Below are positions 44,177 to 51,426 of a stretch of 64,000 bases of DNA, one piece after another. Origin of the DNA: Candidatus Scybalocola faecipullorum (GTDB taxonomy: Bacteria > Bacillota > Clostridia > Lachnospirales > Lachnospiraceae). How positions within the stretch are numbered: the first letter of the stretch is position 1; the number at the start of each line of letters is the position of its first letter. The DNA is taken from positions 1-64,000 of the forward strand of contig DVJY01000071.1 in the NCBI GenBank assembly GCA_018716485.1, in the 5' to 3' direction. The notes beneath the pieces are model-generated. The model worked only from the letters and a program-made list of their open reading frames with translations, was not told the DNA's origin and did no database searches. Made by a program: the position numbers and the translations under genes.

Positions 44177-44410
44177 ACTTAGGCTATTTCCTCACTGTGC
44201 ATTGGACTATACCTCTTTTTCAAATTCTCTGTATTTCGTCCTTTGTTTATATCCCTTCCCCGGGATCAGGTCCTGTTATCCATTCGGATAAAAAATTACG
44301 TTGCTGGCGGTTTGTACCTCCTTCTTTAAGATTTCTTTTTTAGAAAAGCTTTAACGTTTTCTAAGACTTTTTTGTACCTCATCTTTCTTATAAAACCTTT
44401 CCTCTTTGAT
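44132..44410 (-). ncRNA. Free-standing structured RNA, ~280 nt, family not recognised
   Basis: A perfect promoter (44417-44445) and a strong terminator delimit a transcript without a convincing coding region. Predicted hairpins in order: TTAGAAAA/TTTTCTAA; GGAGGT-ACAA-ACCGCC, which hides an AGGAGG; TTATCC-GAAT-GGATAA (perfect); ATCCC-GGGGAA-GGGAT; GGAC/GTCC enclosing TAC/GTA; and the terminator. GAGGTACAAA occurs twice. The only short frame, MRYKKVLENVKAFLKKKS, has no good ribosome site. It is not tmRNA, RNase P RNA, SRP RNA or a T-box by the motifs I know; raiA and 6S models should be tried first. The 44446-44583 stretch upstream is AT-rich with nothing I can support. Confidence 0.7.
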
Positions 44411-44416
44411 GGTTCT

Positions 44417-44445
44417 ATTATATCCTCTCGCCTTTTAATTGTCAA
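44417..44445 (-). promoter_or_regulatory. Perfect sigma-A promoter of the free-standing RNA
   Basis: TTGACA (44445-44440), 17-base spacer, TATAAT (44422-44417): consensus at all twelve positions with optimal spacing, implying strong expression. Confidence 0.85.
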
Positions 44446-44583
44446 TACTATTTTTAATTTTTTTCTATGTTTTTCTGATTATTTTATAATTATTATCAGA
44501 ATTTTCAGATTAATATTTTTTTAAATTTACAGTCACCATAATAGAAATCAGCAAATCTTTTCACGCTCCATGGAATATTTGTA

Positions 44584-44635
44584 AAGAAAAACATAAGGGT
44601 ACTTCCCTGTATACAGGGCGTATCCTTATGTTTCC
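44584..44635 (-). terminator. Terminator of proS
   Basis: AAACATAAGG pairs with CCTTATGTTT, with inner CCCTG/CAGGG pairing, followed by TTCTTT. It lies about 40 bases after the proS stop. Confidence 0.75.
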
Positions 44636-44673
44636 TGCATCATGTCAATTCATTATTTTTAAGCCGCAAAAAA

Positions 44674-46107
44674 TCAATACGCTTTTCCCCAGTAAACCAT
44701 AGCTTTTGCCGGTTTTCCGCAGCATACGCACACGTCAGAAATCTTCTCCTGTTCAAACGGCATGCATCTTGCGGTTGCTGTCGTTTCTTCTTTAATCTTA
44801 TCCTCACATGCCTGATCACCGCACCACATCGCTTTAACAAAGCCCGGTTTATGAGCAACTGTTTCTTTAAACTCTTCATAATTCTTTGCAATATACGTAT
44901 GTTTATCGCGATGTGCTCTTGCACGCTCCAGCATATCTTTTTGCATTGTTTCCAATGTATTTGCAACCTGCGCTTTAAGTTCATCCAGTGATACAATCTG
45001 TTTTTCTCTCGTGTCACGGCGCACTATAACTGCCTGATTTGCTTCGATATCTTTTGGTCCGATTTCAATTCTCACCGGAATACCGCGCATTTCAGCTTCA
45101 GAGAATTTCCAGCCCGGACTCTTTTCGGAATCATCGACTTTAACTCTGAAATCAGCAAGCGCTTCTTTTAACTTGGCAGCGGTTTCAAGCACACCTTCTT
45201 TATGCTGTGCGATCGGAATGATCATGACCTGAACCGGAGCAATTCTCGGCGGAAGCACAAGGCCGCTGTTATCGCCGTGAACCATGATAATGCCGCCGAT
45301 CAGACGGGTTGAAATTCCCCATGATGTCTGATGTACATACTGCAGTTTATTGTCTTTATCTGTATACTGGATATTAAACGCCTTCGCAAAACCATCTCCG
45401 AAGTTATGGCTCGTACCTGACTGAAGCGCCTTCCCGTCATGCATCAGCGCTTCGATTGTGTATGTTGCCTCGGCGCCCGCAAATTTTTCTTTTTCTGTCT
45501 TGCGTCCTCTGATCACCGGAATTGCCAGCACTTCTTCGCAGAAATCCGCATAAAGGTTAAGCATTAATTCTGTTCTTTCTTCTGCTTCTTCTGCCGTTGC
45601 ATGAGCTGTATGACCTTCCTGCCATAAAAACTCTCTGGAACGAAGGAACGGACGTGTTTCTTTTTCCCAGCGCACAACCGAACACCATTGATTATAAACT
45701 TTCGGCAGATCTCTGTATGACTGAATTTCTTTTGCATAAAAATCACAGAATAATGTTTCTGATGTCGGTCTGACACACAGTCTTTCCTGAAGCGGCTCCA
45801 GACCGCCGTGTGTTACCCATGCCACTTCCGGCGCAAATCCTTCAACATGGTCTTTCTCTTTCTGAAGCAGGCTTTCCGGAATAAACATCGGCAAATAGAC
45901 ATTTTCTACACCGGTCGCTTTAAAACGGGCGTCTGCTTCCTTCTGAATATTTTCCCAAAGCGCGTATCCCGCAGGTTTAAGCACCATACAGCCTTTAACG
46001 CTTGTATAATCCATTAAATCTGCTTTTTTCACAACATCCGTATACCATTGTGCAAAATCGTCTTCCATTGAAGTAATTGCTTCAACTAATTTTTTGTCCT
46101 TAGCCAT
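44674..46107 (-). CDS. proS: Prolyl-tRNA synthetase, archaeal/eukaryote-like type
   Basis: Class II synthetase of 477 residues charging tRNA-Pro. The length and the lack of the ~180-residue editing insertion place it in the ProRS type without INS, common in Clostridia alongside or instead of the 570-residue form. Motif 2 region is [15 protein letters not shown], motif 3 region is [16 protein letters not shown], and the C-terminal zinc-type cysteines are in [20 protein letters not shown]. It is controlled by a T-box leader immediately upstream and ends in a terminator. Confidence 0.95.
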   Translation of the reverse strand: MAKDKKLVEAITSMEDDFAQWYTDVVKKADLMDYTSVKGCMVLKPAGYALWENIQKEADARFKATGVENVYLPMFIPESLLQKEKDHVEGFAPEVAWVTHGGLEPLQERLCVRPTSETLFCDFYAKEIQSYRDLPKVYNQWCSVVRWEKETRPFLRSREFLWQEGHTAHATAEEAEERTELMLNLYADFCEEVLAIPVIRGRKTEKEKFAGAEATYTIEALMHDGKALQSGTSHNFGDGFAKAFNIQYTDKDNKLQYVHQTSWGISTRLIGGIIMVHGDNSGLVLPPRIAPVQVMIIPIAQHKEGVLETAAKLKEALADFRVKVDDSEKSPGWKFSEAEMRGIPVRIEIGPKDIEANQAVIVRRDTREKQIVSLDELKAQVANTLETMQKDMLERARAHRDKHTYIAKNYEEFKETVAHKPGFVKAMWCGDQACEDKIKEETTATARCMPFEQEKISDVCVCCGKPAKAMVYWGKAY

Positions 46108-46126
46108 GATATTCTCCCTTTCTCAA

Positions 46127-46393
46127 TAAAAAAATTAAAAAGCCCTTTGATCCCTGCCGGATATACTCCGAACCCAAGGGACCAAAAGGCTGTCATATAC
46201 ATCTCTTTCGGCGGTACCACCCTGATTAACTGTACTTACAGTTCACTCGTCTGCCGATAACGCCGGGCTGCGCCGCGCTTTCACACGGAGGCTCCAAGGC
46301 AGGTTCCAAAACTTCCGCGTAAAAACTCTCAGCATATGTTTTCTCTCTGTACCGCTTCCGACTTTGTACTATTCCTCTTCATTGCCGTATTAT
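46127..46393 (-). promoter_or_regulatory. T-box riboswitch (proline) of proS
   Basis: The signature T-box AGGGTGGTACCGCCG lies at 46223-46209. Downstream the antiterminator competes with a terminator in which AGCCTTTTGGTCCCT pairs with AGGGATCAAAGGGCT, followed by T runs (46127-46192). Upstream is a long stem-I region; CCT in the GGAACCTGCC stretch is a plausible proline specifier codon. Uncharged tRNA-Pro should bind and allow readthrough into proS. Confidence 0.9.
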
Positions 46394-46399
46394 TTACTT

Positions 46400-46428
46400 A
46401 TCTTAGGCTAAAATTTGTCATTTGTCAA
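46400..46428 (-). promoter_or_regulatory. Promoter of the proS T-box leader
   Basis: TTGACA (46428-46423), 17-base spacer, TAAGAT (46405-46400). The -35 box overlaps the trxB stop codon. The same TAAGAT -10 variant is used by the pfl riboswitch promoter. Confidence 0.7.
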
Positions 46429-47330
46429 CCCAGATATTCACAAGCTGCCAATGCAGCCGTCGCTCCGTCAGAAGCTGCTGTTGTCAGCTGGCGCACTGTC
46501 TTTGTCCGACAGTCGCCCGCCGTAAAAATACCTTCCACATTTGTCCTGCAATCCTCATTAGCAACAATGTACCCGCTGCCGTCCAACTTAACCAAACCGG
46601 AAAAAGAATCATTCTGAGGCATCTGTCCGATTGCCACAAATAGACCGCTGACCGGAATGTGTCTGATCTCACCTGAGAATTTATTTTTAACATCGACACC
46701 ATCCACAAAATCGCTGCCGGTAATCTCCTCAACTGTACTGTTTAATACAAATTCCACATTATCTTTTTCTTTTAATCGATCCACATATTTTTGTTCCCCC
46801 CGGAAAGCATCCCGGCGATGGATCAAATAAACTTTTTGACAATAACCGGATAAAAACAGAGCATCTTCCAGCGCCGTACTGCCGCCGCCGACCACGGCCA
46901 CATCTTTGCCTTTAAAAAATGCGCCGTCACAGGTTGCGCAGTACGAAACGCCCGCGCCGATAAAATCTTCCTCTCTGTCTACGCCAAGCGGACGGTTCAC
47001 CGCCCCTGTCGCCAAAATGACCGAACGGCCCGTGTATTCTTGGTCTTCTGTCACCACATACTTTTCTTTGCCGTCGGCCCGGATTTCCACAACATTTTCA
47101 AACTCAATCTTGGCGCCCAGCCCTGTCGCCTGCGCATAAAGGTTTTCTGCAAATTCGTAACCTGAAATATGGGCAATACCCGGATAATTTTCTACCTCCG
47201 GAGAACGGATAATCTGTCCGCCATAGCTGTTTGCCTCCAATACAAGCACACTTTTTCCGGCTCTCGCACCGTAAATCGCTGCAGACAACCCTGCCGTTCC
47301 GGCACCGACTATAATAATATCATATACCAT
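46425..47330 (-). CDS. trxB: Thioredoxin reductase
   Basis: 301-residue flavoprotein passing electrons from NADPH to thioredoxin. FAD motif IIIVGAGTAGLSAAIYGARA, redox pair C131-x2-C134 in YCATCDGAFF, NADPH motif VAVVGGGSTALEDA, and the C-terminal FAD motif IFTAGDCRTKTVRQLTTA. It is divergent from the Crp/Fnr gene across 79 bases, and its partner trxA lies on the other side of that gene. Confidence 0.95.
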   Translation of the reverse strand: MVYDIIIVGAGTAGLSAAIYGARAGKSVLVLEANSYGGQIIRSPEVENYPGIAHISGYEFAENLYAQATGLGAKIEFENVVEIRADGKEKYVVTEDQEYTGRSVILATGAVNRPLGVDREEDFIGAGVSYCATCDGAFFKGKDVAVVGGGSTALEDALFLSGYCQKVYLIHRRDAFRGEQKYVDRLKEKDNVEFVLNSTVEEITGSDFVDGVDVKNKFSGEIRHIPVSGLFVAIGQMPQNDSFSGLVKLDGSGYIVANEDCRTNVEGIFTAGDCRTKTVRQLTTAASDGATAALAACEYLG

Positions 47331-47349
47331 AAAATCGCCTCCATCTACT

Positions 47350-47378
47350 TGCCATCACCCGTTAATTTCCGTATATTA
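47350..47378 (+). promoter_or_regulatory. Promoter candidate of the Crp/Fnr gene
   Basis: TTGCCA, 17-base spacer, TATATT within a palindromic ATATTATAATAT. The symmetry means the same box could serve trxB on the other strand. Confidence 0.45.
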
Positions 47379-47409
47379 TAATATATAGAATCATCGGGGA
47401 GGACTGATT

Positions 47410-48102
47410 ATGACTTTAAATTCTGAAATCAGCCGTTTTGTCACAGAAAGCCTTCCGTTTTGGGGAAAGCTTTCGGAAAAACAGCAGCATATTCTTTTAA
47501 ATTATACAACACAGCATCATTACTGCAAAGGCGAAGCCATATTAAGCAATGCCTTTGAGTGCATCGGACTTCTGCTGATCCGCTCGGGAACAATGCGCAT
47601 TTACATCTTATCAGAAGAAGGCAGAGAAGTGACGCTTTACAGACTTTCTAAAGGAGATATCTGTATTCTCTCAGCTGCCTGCGTCTTAAAATCTATTACA
47701 TTTGATGTATGCATAGAAGCGGAAAATGACTGCGACGTTATTCAAATCGCATCTTCTGCCATTTCTCTGCTTTCCTCTGAAAACATTTATATGGAATGTT
47801 TTATTTACAAATTAGCCGCCGAACGTTTCTCTGATGTCATGTGGACTATGCAGGACATTCTTTTTACAAGCTTTGATAAAAGACTGGCGGCATTTCTGCT
47901 TGATGAAACCGAAAAAGCACACAGCGATACGCTGAAAATGACTCACGAACAAATCGCCAAATACATGGGATCTGCCCGTGAGGTCGTTTCGCGAATGCTC
48001 AAATACTTTGCCAATGAAGGCTATGTTTCACTTTTTCGAGGCGGTATCCGCATTATCAATAAAGAAAAACTCCGGGCGCTGCTTATGCCAGCAGTTTCTT
48101 AA
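47410..48102 (+). CDS. Crp/Fnr family transcriptional regulator
   Basis: 230 residues: an N-terminal cyclic-nucleotide-type effector domain (~15-125) and a C-terminal winged helix (~150-225). The recognition helix reads GSAREVVSRMLKYF; the R-E-xx-S/G-R pattern resembles the CRP helix that contacts the GTGA half-site. Eight cysteines are scattered through the effector domain but do not form an Fnr cluster motif I can identify, so the signal is unknown. A GGGGAGGA ribosome site precedes the ATG. It lies between trxB and trxA, and its end overlaps that of trxA by 20 bases, suggesting a redox-linked role. Confidence 0.88.
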   Translation: MTLNSEISRFVTESLPFWGKLSEKQQHILLNYTTQHHYCKGEAILSNAFECIGLLLIRSGTMRIYILSEEGREVTLYRLSKGDICILSAACVLKSITFDVCIEAENDCDVIQIASSAISLLSSENIYMECFIYKLAAERFSDVMWTMQDILFTSFDKRLAAFLLDETEKAHSDTLKMTHEQIAKYMGSAREVVSRMLKYFANEGYVSLFRGGIRIINKEKLRALLMPAVS

Positions 48103-48391
48103 CGGCAGCCTTTGGCTTTGCGCCTACAGATGTAGTGACAACCTTACCCTGATCCATAACAACAAGCATCGGGATGGTCATCGCCTTAAACTGCACCGCC
48201 AGCTGCGGCTCTTCATCCACATTGATTTTGCACACTTTAATTTCCGGCATCTCTTCCGCAATTTCCTCAATAACCGGAGAGAGCATACGGCAAGGGCCGC
48301 ACCAGTCTGCATAAAAATCAATTAACACTTTCTTATCGGATTTTAAAACTTCCTGCTCAAAATTTTGTGATGTTATCTTTAATGGACTCAT
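48083..48391 (-). CDS. trxA: Thioredoxin
   Basis: 102-residue thioredoxin with the active site W-C31-G-P-C34 (ADWCGPCRML) and the cis-proline in AMTIPMLVV. Start at 48391, where AGGAGG is 7 bases upstream; the ATG at 48397 is only one base from it. It overlaps the convergent Crp/Fnr gene by 20 bases and has a palindromic operator candidate upstream. Confidence 0.95.
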   Translation of the reverse strand: MSPLKITSQNFEQEVLKSDKKVLIDFYADWCGPCRMLSPVIEEIAEEMPEIKVCKINVDEEPQLAVQFKAMTIPMLVVMDQGKVVTTSVGAKPKAAVKKLLA

Positions 48392-48425
48392 AATCATACC
48401 TCCTGTAATTCACTGTGATAAGTTT

Positions 48426-48466
48426 ATTATAACCGATTTTTTCTAAACTTCTGTGACAAAGTCACA
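48426..48466 (-). promoter_or_regulatory. trxA promoter with Crp/Fnr-like operator
   Basis: A perfect -10 TATAAT (48431-48426) lacks a good -35. The perfect inverted repeat TGTGACTTTGTCACA (48466-48452) is centred about 40 bases before the expected start site, the position used by class II Crp/Fnr activators. Half-sites are TGTGA/TCACA, but the 15-base site is one base shorter than the E. coli CRP site. Confidence 0.5.
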
Positions 48467-48483
48467 TAAAATCATTTTTCAGG

Positions 48484-49548
48484 TCATTTCAGCAGCATAA
48501 TATCTTCAGGGCTGACTTTAAGGTATACCGGCATATTTTGCTGCGCCGATTCATTGACCGCAAACTTAGGCACTTTCCACCAAACCGGCGCTTTATCCGA
48601 AGCGTCTGTATTCTGCATAAAATAATGAATTTCAAAAGGCGATTCTTCTATTTCCAACAGTCTGACAGGAAAACAGTTGATCTGATCTTCGTGTTCATGT
48701 TCGTAAACCGGTATGAAATGATGTGCCCGAATACCGATATGGGTCACATCATCCGTTACTTTTCGCCCTGTCACAAGCTTTAATCCCCAGTCTGATGCTA
48801 TCACTTCATAGGCGCCCAGCATTTCAATCTTCGATATATTTTTACACCCGGTCAGCCGCGCGGCCTGGACATATTCCGGCCTGTCAAATACGGCTTTTGT
48901 CTCATCCATATGTAAAATACGGCCGTCGCCCATAACCGCCATTGAATGACACAGACGGTACAGTTCATCCCTGCTGTGGGAAACGATGATCACATGGCCC
49001 TTAAACTGATCCGTCATCCGCTTCATTTCTCTCTGAAGCGCATCCCGCAGGTAGGTATCCAGCGCTGAAAAAGGTTCATCCAGCAAAATCATCTCCGGTT
49101 CCGAAGCCAACATACGTGCCAGAGCCGCCCGCTGCTGCTGACCTCCGGACAGCTGACCCGGCAAACGTCCTTCCAATCCTTCAAGCCCCATCATGGCAAT
49201 AAATTGATGGGCCTTTTCCTGCCGCTGCCGCCGGTCTTTAACCTGAATACCGGCTTCCACATTTTTTTGTACAGTCATGGTCGGAAAAAGGGCATAATTT
49301 TGGAAAAGATATCCCGTCTTTCTCATCTGCGGCGGCAGATTGATTTTCTGCCGGGCATCAAAAAGCACCTTGCCGTCTAAGACAATGCGTCCTTCATCCG
49401 GCTTCTCAATACCGGCTATACATTTAAGAGTCATACTTTTTCCGCATCCGGAAGCGCCTAAAATACCCAGACTGTGATCTTCCGTCTTAAAATTTACATC
49501 AAGACAGAATCCTTTAAATTTCTTTTTTATATCGACTTCAAGACTCAT
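48484..49548 (-). CDS. modC: Molybdate ABC transporter, ATP-binding protein
   Basis: 354 residues. ATPase domain with Walker A GILGASGCGKSMTLKCIAG, Q-loop FQNYALFP, signature LSGGQQQRAALARML and Walker B EMILLDEPFSALD. The C-terminal ~110 residues form a TOBE-like regulatory region (THIGIRAHHFIPVY). It overlaps modB by 4 bases. It energises molybdate (or tungstate) uptake. Confidence 0.93.
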   Translation of the reverse strand: MSLEVDIKKKFKGFCLDVNFKTEDHSLGILGASGCGKSMTLKCIAGIEKPDEGRIVLDGKVLFDARQKINLPPQMRKTGYLFQNYALFPTMTVQKNVEAGIQVKDRRQRQEKAHQFIAMMGLEGLEGRLPGQLSGGQQQRAALARMLASEPEMILLDEPFSALDTYLRDALQREMKRMTDQFKGHVIIVSHSRDELYRLCHSMAVMGDGRILHMDETKAVFDRPEYVQAARLTGCKNISKIEMLGAYEVIASDWGLKLVTGRKVTDDVTHIGIRAHHFIPVYEHEHEDQINCFPVRLLEIEESPFEIHYFMQNTDASDKAPVWWKVPKFAVNESAQQNMPVYLKVSPEDIMLLK

Positions 49549-50231
49549 CTTCTGTCTCCCTTAACAATGTTCATCAGAAAAATAATGATAAAAGCAATCA
49601 GTACAACAACTACTGTCCAAAAACCGGCTGTCGCATAATCGCCGTCCTGAATGACCATTGCGATTTTCTGCGCGATTGTCCCCGTCTTTCCCGGAATATT
49701 TCCGGCCAGCATCGAAGTGGCCCCGTATTCTCCCAAGGCTCTGGCGAATGTCAGCACAGTGCCTGAAAGAATGCCCGGCCTTGCGGCTGGAACGGCCACT
49801 CTCCAAAAAATTTCTGACTCTCTCATACCAAGTGTTCTTCCTGCATAGATCAAATTTTGATCAATCTGCTCAAACGCTGCCCGGGCATTTCTGTACATGA
49901 GCGGAAAAGCAATAACGACTGCCGCAATGACACATCCCGCAAAGCTTTGGACAACAGCTGTATTAAAAGTTGTATCCAAAAAACGGCCGACAAGCCGGCG
50001 TCTGCTGAAAATCATCAAAAGAAAAAAGCCGCATGCTGTCGGCGGCAGCACCATCGGCAGTGTCAGAATACCGTCAATAACCGCACGCCATCGATTTTTC
50101 ATGCGTGCTATTTTCCACGCCGCAAAAATACCTAAAGAAAATGAAATTACTGTCGCTATAATTCCTGTTTTTAAAGAAATAAACAGAGGCCGCCAGTCCA
50201 GCGCTGCCAGCCATGCACCCAATTCTTCCAT
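49545..50231 (-). CDS. modB: Molybdate ABC transporter, permease
   Basis: 228 residues with five or six helices and the EAA-type cytoplasmic loop (RAAFEQIDQNLIYAGRTLGM) that docks to ModC, plus RALGEYGATSMLAGNIPG, highly typical of ModB. The start at 50231 has GGAGG 5 bases upstream. A longer frame to 50282 would have to be translated through a strong hairpin and is rejected. Confidence 0.93.
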   Translation of the reverse strand: MEELGAWLAALDWRPLFISLKTGIIATVISFSLGIFAAWKIARMKNRWRAVIDGILTLPMVLPPTACGFFLLMIFSRRRLVGRFLDTTFNTAVVQSFAGCVIAAVVIAFPLMYRNARAAFEQIDQNLIYAGRTLGMRESEIFWRVAVPAARPGILSGTVLTFARALGEYGATSMLAGNIPGKTGTIAQKIAMVIQDGDYATAGFWTVVVVLIAFIIIFLMNIVKGDRR

Positions 50232-50244
50232 TGCTTCCTCCGAA

Positions 50245-50273
50245 AACAGCCGGAGCCAAATGCTCCGGCTGTT
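50245..50273 (-). terminator. Intercistronic hairpin between modA and modB
   Basis: A perfect 12-base GC-rich stem (AACAGCCGGAGC with GCTCCGGCTGTT, 5-base loop) is followed by only four T. It lies directly after the modA stop and 14 bases before the modB start. Probably a leaky terminator or mRNA-protecting hairpin that keeps ModA in excess. Confidence 0.7.
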
Positions 50274-50278
50274 TATAA

Positions 50279-51199
50279 TCATACGTTAGTATCAAATAAA
50301 TATTGGTCAAAAATTGCTTTTGCTTCGTCCGAAATAATAAATACATAAAATGCGTCGGCAGCTACATTCACCGTCTCATCTGCCTGATCATTTTGGATTC
50401 TGCATACCGGGTAGATCACATTGCCGGTCAGATCATAGCTGACCATCTCAAGAATATCCAGATCATCCTCAAATCCATATGTATCTGAATAATAAACGGT
50501 TCCAACCTCGCATGAACCTTCAATAACTGCTGTCCGAACTTTACTTACGTTTCCCTGTTCGCTGATTTCCACACCGCCGAGGGCGTCGGAAATTTCCTGC
50601 GTCGTAATTGCTGCCGGATCGTCTGTCTCAGGAAGCATACCGGCATTGACCATAGCCTGCCGTGTATATCTGCCTACAGGGACACTGCCGTCAGCCAGCG
50701 CAATGCTTTTGGCATTTCCGATATCTTCCAGTCCTGTCACTGCTGTATCACTGTCTTTATAAGTTACCACACATACCTGATTATTGACAACATCCTTTCT
50801 TGTGCCATCCACGATAAATCCTTTTTCTTCAAGTTCGTTCATCTGTGTCTGCGCTGCAGAGAAGAAAATGTCACACTCAAATCCTTCTTCGATCTGCGTC
50901 ATCAATGTGCCTGAACTATCTGCGTTAAAAAGAATTTCCACATTCGGATAAGTTTCATTAAACGCTGAGGCAACTTCTTCCATGACGTCGCTGAGACTTG
51001 CGGCAATAAATACGTTGATTTCCCCTGCCACTTCACTGCCGTCCTCACTTTCGGCCGCTGTCTGAGCAGTCGTTTCGGTATCCTCTGCCGCCGGAGTTTC
51101 AGTGCTGCTTTGACCTTGTGCATTGTTGCCGCATCCGGCCACCATCGTCAATGTAAGCGCCGCGGTCAGACATGCATTTAAAATTTTTGCCTTTTTCAT
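50279..51199 (-). CDS. modA: Molybdate-binding lipoprotein
   Basis: 306 residues. A lipoprotein signal with lipobox MVAGCGNN puts the mature N-terminus at Cys23, followed by an Ala/Glu/Thr linker. The type II solute-binding domain begins EINVFIAASLSDVMEEVASA, the oxyanion-binding start of ModA proteins, with FNADSSGTLMTQIEEG further on. It captures molybdate or tungstate outside the membrane for ModBC. Translation starts directly after copy 3 of the dispersed leader element. The operon is controlled by a promoter overlapped by a ModE-like operator. Confidence 0.93.
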   Translation of the reverse strand: MKKAKILNACLTAALTLTMVAGCGNNAQGQSSTETPAAEDTETTAQTAAESEDGSEVAGEINVFIAASLSDVMEEVASAFNETYPNVEILFNADSSGTLMTQIEEGFECDIFFSAAQTQMNELEEKGFIVDGTRKDVVNNQVCVVTYKDSDTAVTGLEDIGNAKSIALADGSVPVGRYTRQAMVNAGMLPETDDPAAITTQEISDALGGVEISEQGNVSKVRTAVIEGSCEVGTVYYSDTYGFEDDLDILEMVSYDLTGNVIYPVCRIQNDQADETVNVAADAFYVFIISDEAKAIFDQYLFDTNV

Positions 51200-51274
51200 C
51201 CTTTTCCTCTTTCCTGACGCACCTGCTGCGTCAATAATGGCAGATTTGGAAGTTTACTTCCCAACTTTCCTCCT
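51200..51274 (-). repeat. Dispersed leader element, copy 3 (before modA)
   Basis: Third copy of the element at 3684 and 39282, with the same second hairpin and ribosome site. The first hairpin has one mismatch, and two bases are missing just after AGGAGG compared with copies 1 and 2. Upstream, a frame with AAAGGA 8 bases before its ATG (51322) encodes MFDGFSVKNGEADVSKRRK and stops inside the first hairpin because of those missing bases. Restoring them would join it to the [17 protein letters not shown] frame seen in the other copies, so this may be the longest form of the element. Confidence 0.8.
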
Positions 51275-51374
51275 TTTTGACACATCAGCTTCGCCATTTT
51301 TCACAGAAAAACCATCGAACATAAAAAAATTCCTTTCCCCGGTCCGCCGCGATACCGCATGTCATTTTATCATC

Positions 51375-51403
51375 ATTATATTGGAAAATATCGTTATTGT
51401 CAA
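51375..51403 (-). promoter_or_regulatory. Perfect sigma-A promoter of modABC
   Basis: TTGACA (51403-51398), 17-base spacer, TATAAT (51380-51375). Leader to modA is about 170 bases and includes leader element copy 3; I see no molybdenum-cofactor riboswitch in it. Confidence 0.85.
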
Positions 51404-51415
51404 TCAAGAATAACG
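51392..51415 (-). promoter_or_regulatory. ModE-like operator over the modABC -35 box
   Basis: CGTTAT-N12-ATAACG (51392-51415), the same half-sites and spacing as the E. coli modA operator bound by ModE. It covers the -35 hexamer, so binding should repress when molybdate is plentiful. No modE gene is in the window. Confidence 0.65.
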
Positions 51416-51426
51416 CTTGTCCATCC

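Noticed and set aside
44356-44375. Leader peptide MRYKKVLENVKAFLKKKS inside the free-standing RNA
   Set aside because: No proper ribosome site precedes the ATG and the frame lies in a stable hairpin; kept only as an alternative for the RNA's function.
44132-44410. RNA as a leader or riboswitch of mreB
   Set aside because: A separate TTGACC-N17-TATGAT promoter lies between its terminator and mreB.
51275-51368. Molybdenum-cofactor riboswitch in the modA leader
   Set aside because: The leader lacks the conserved Moco aptamer blocks; control is better explained by the ModE-like operator.
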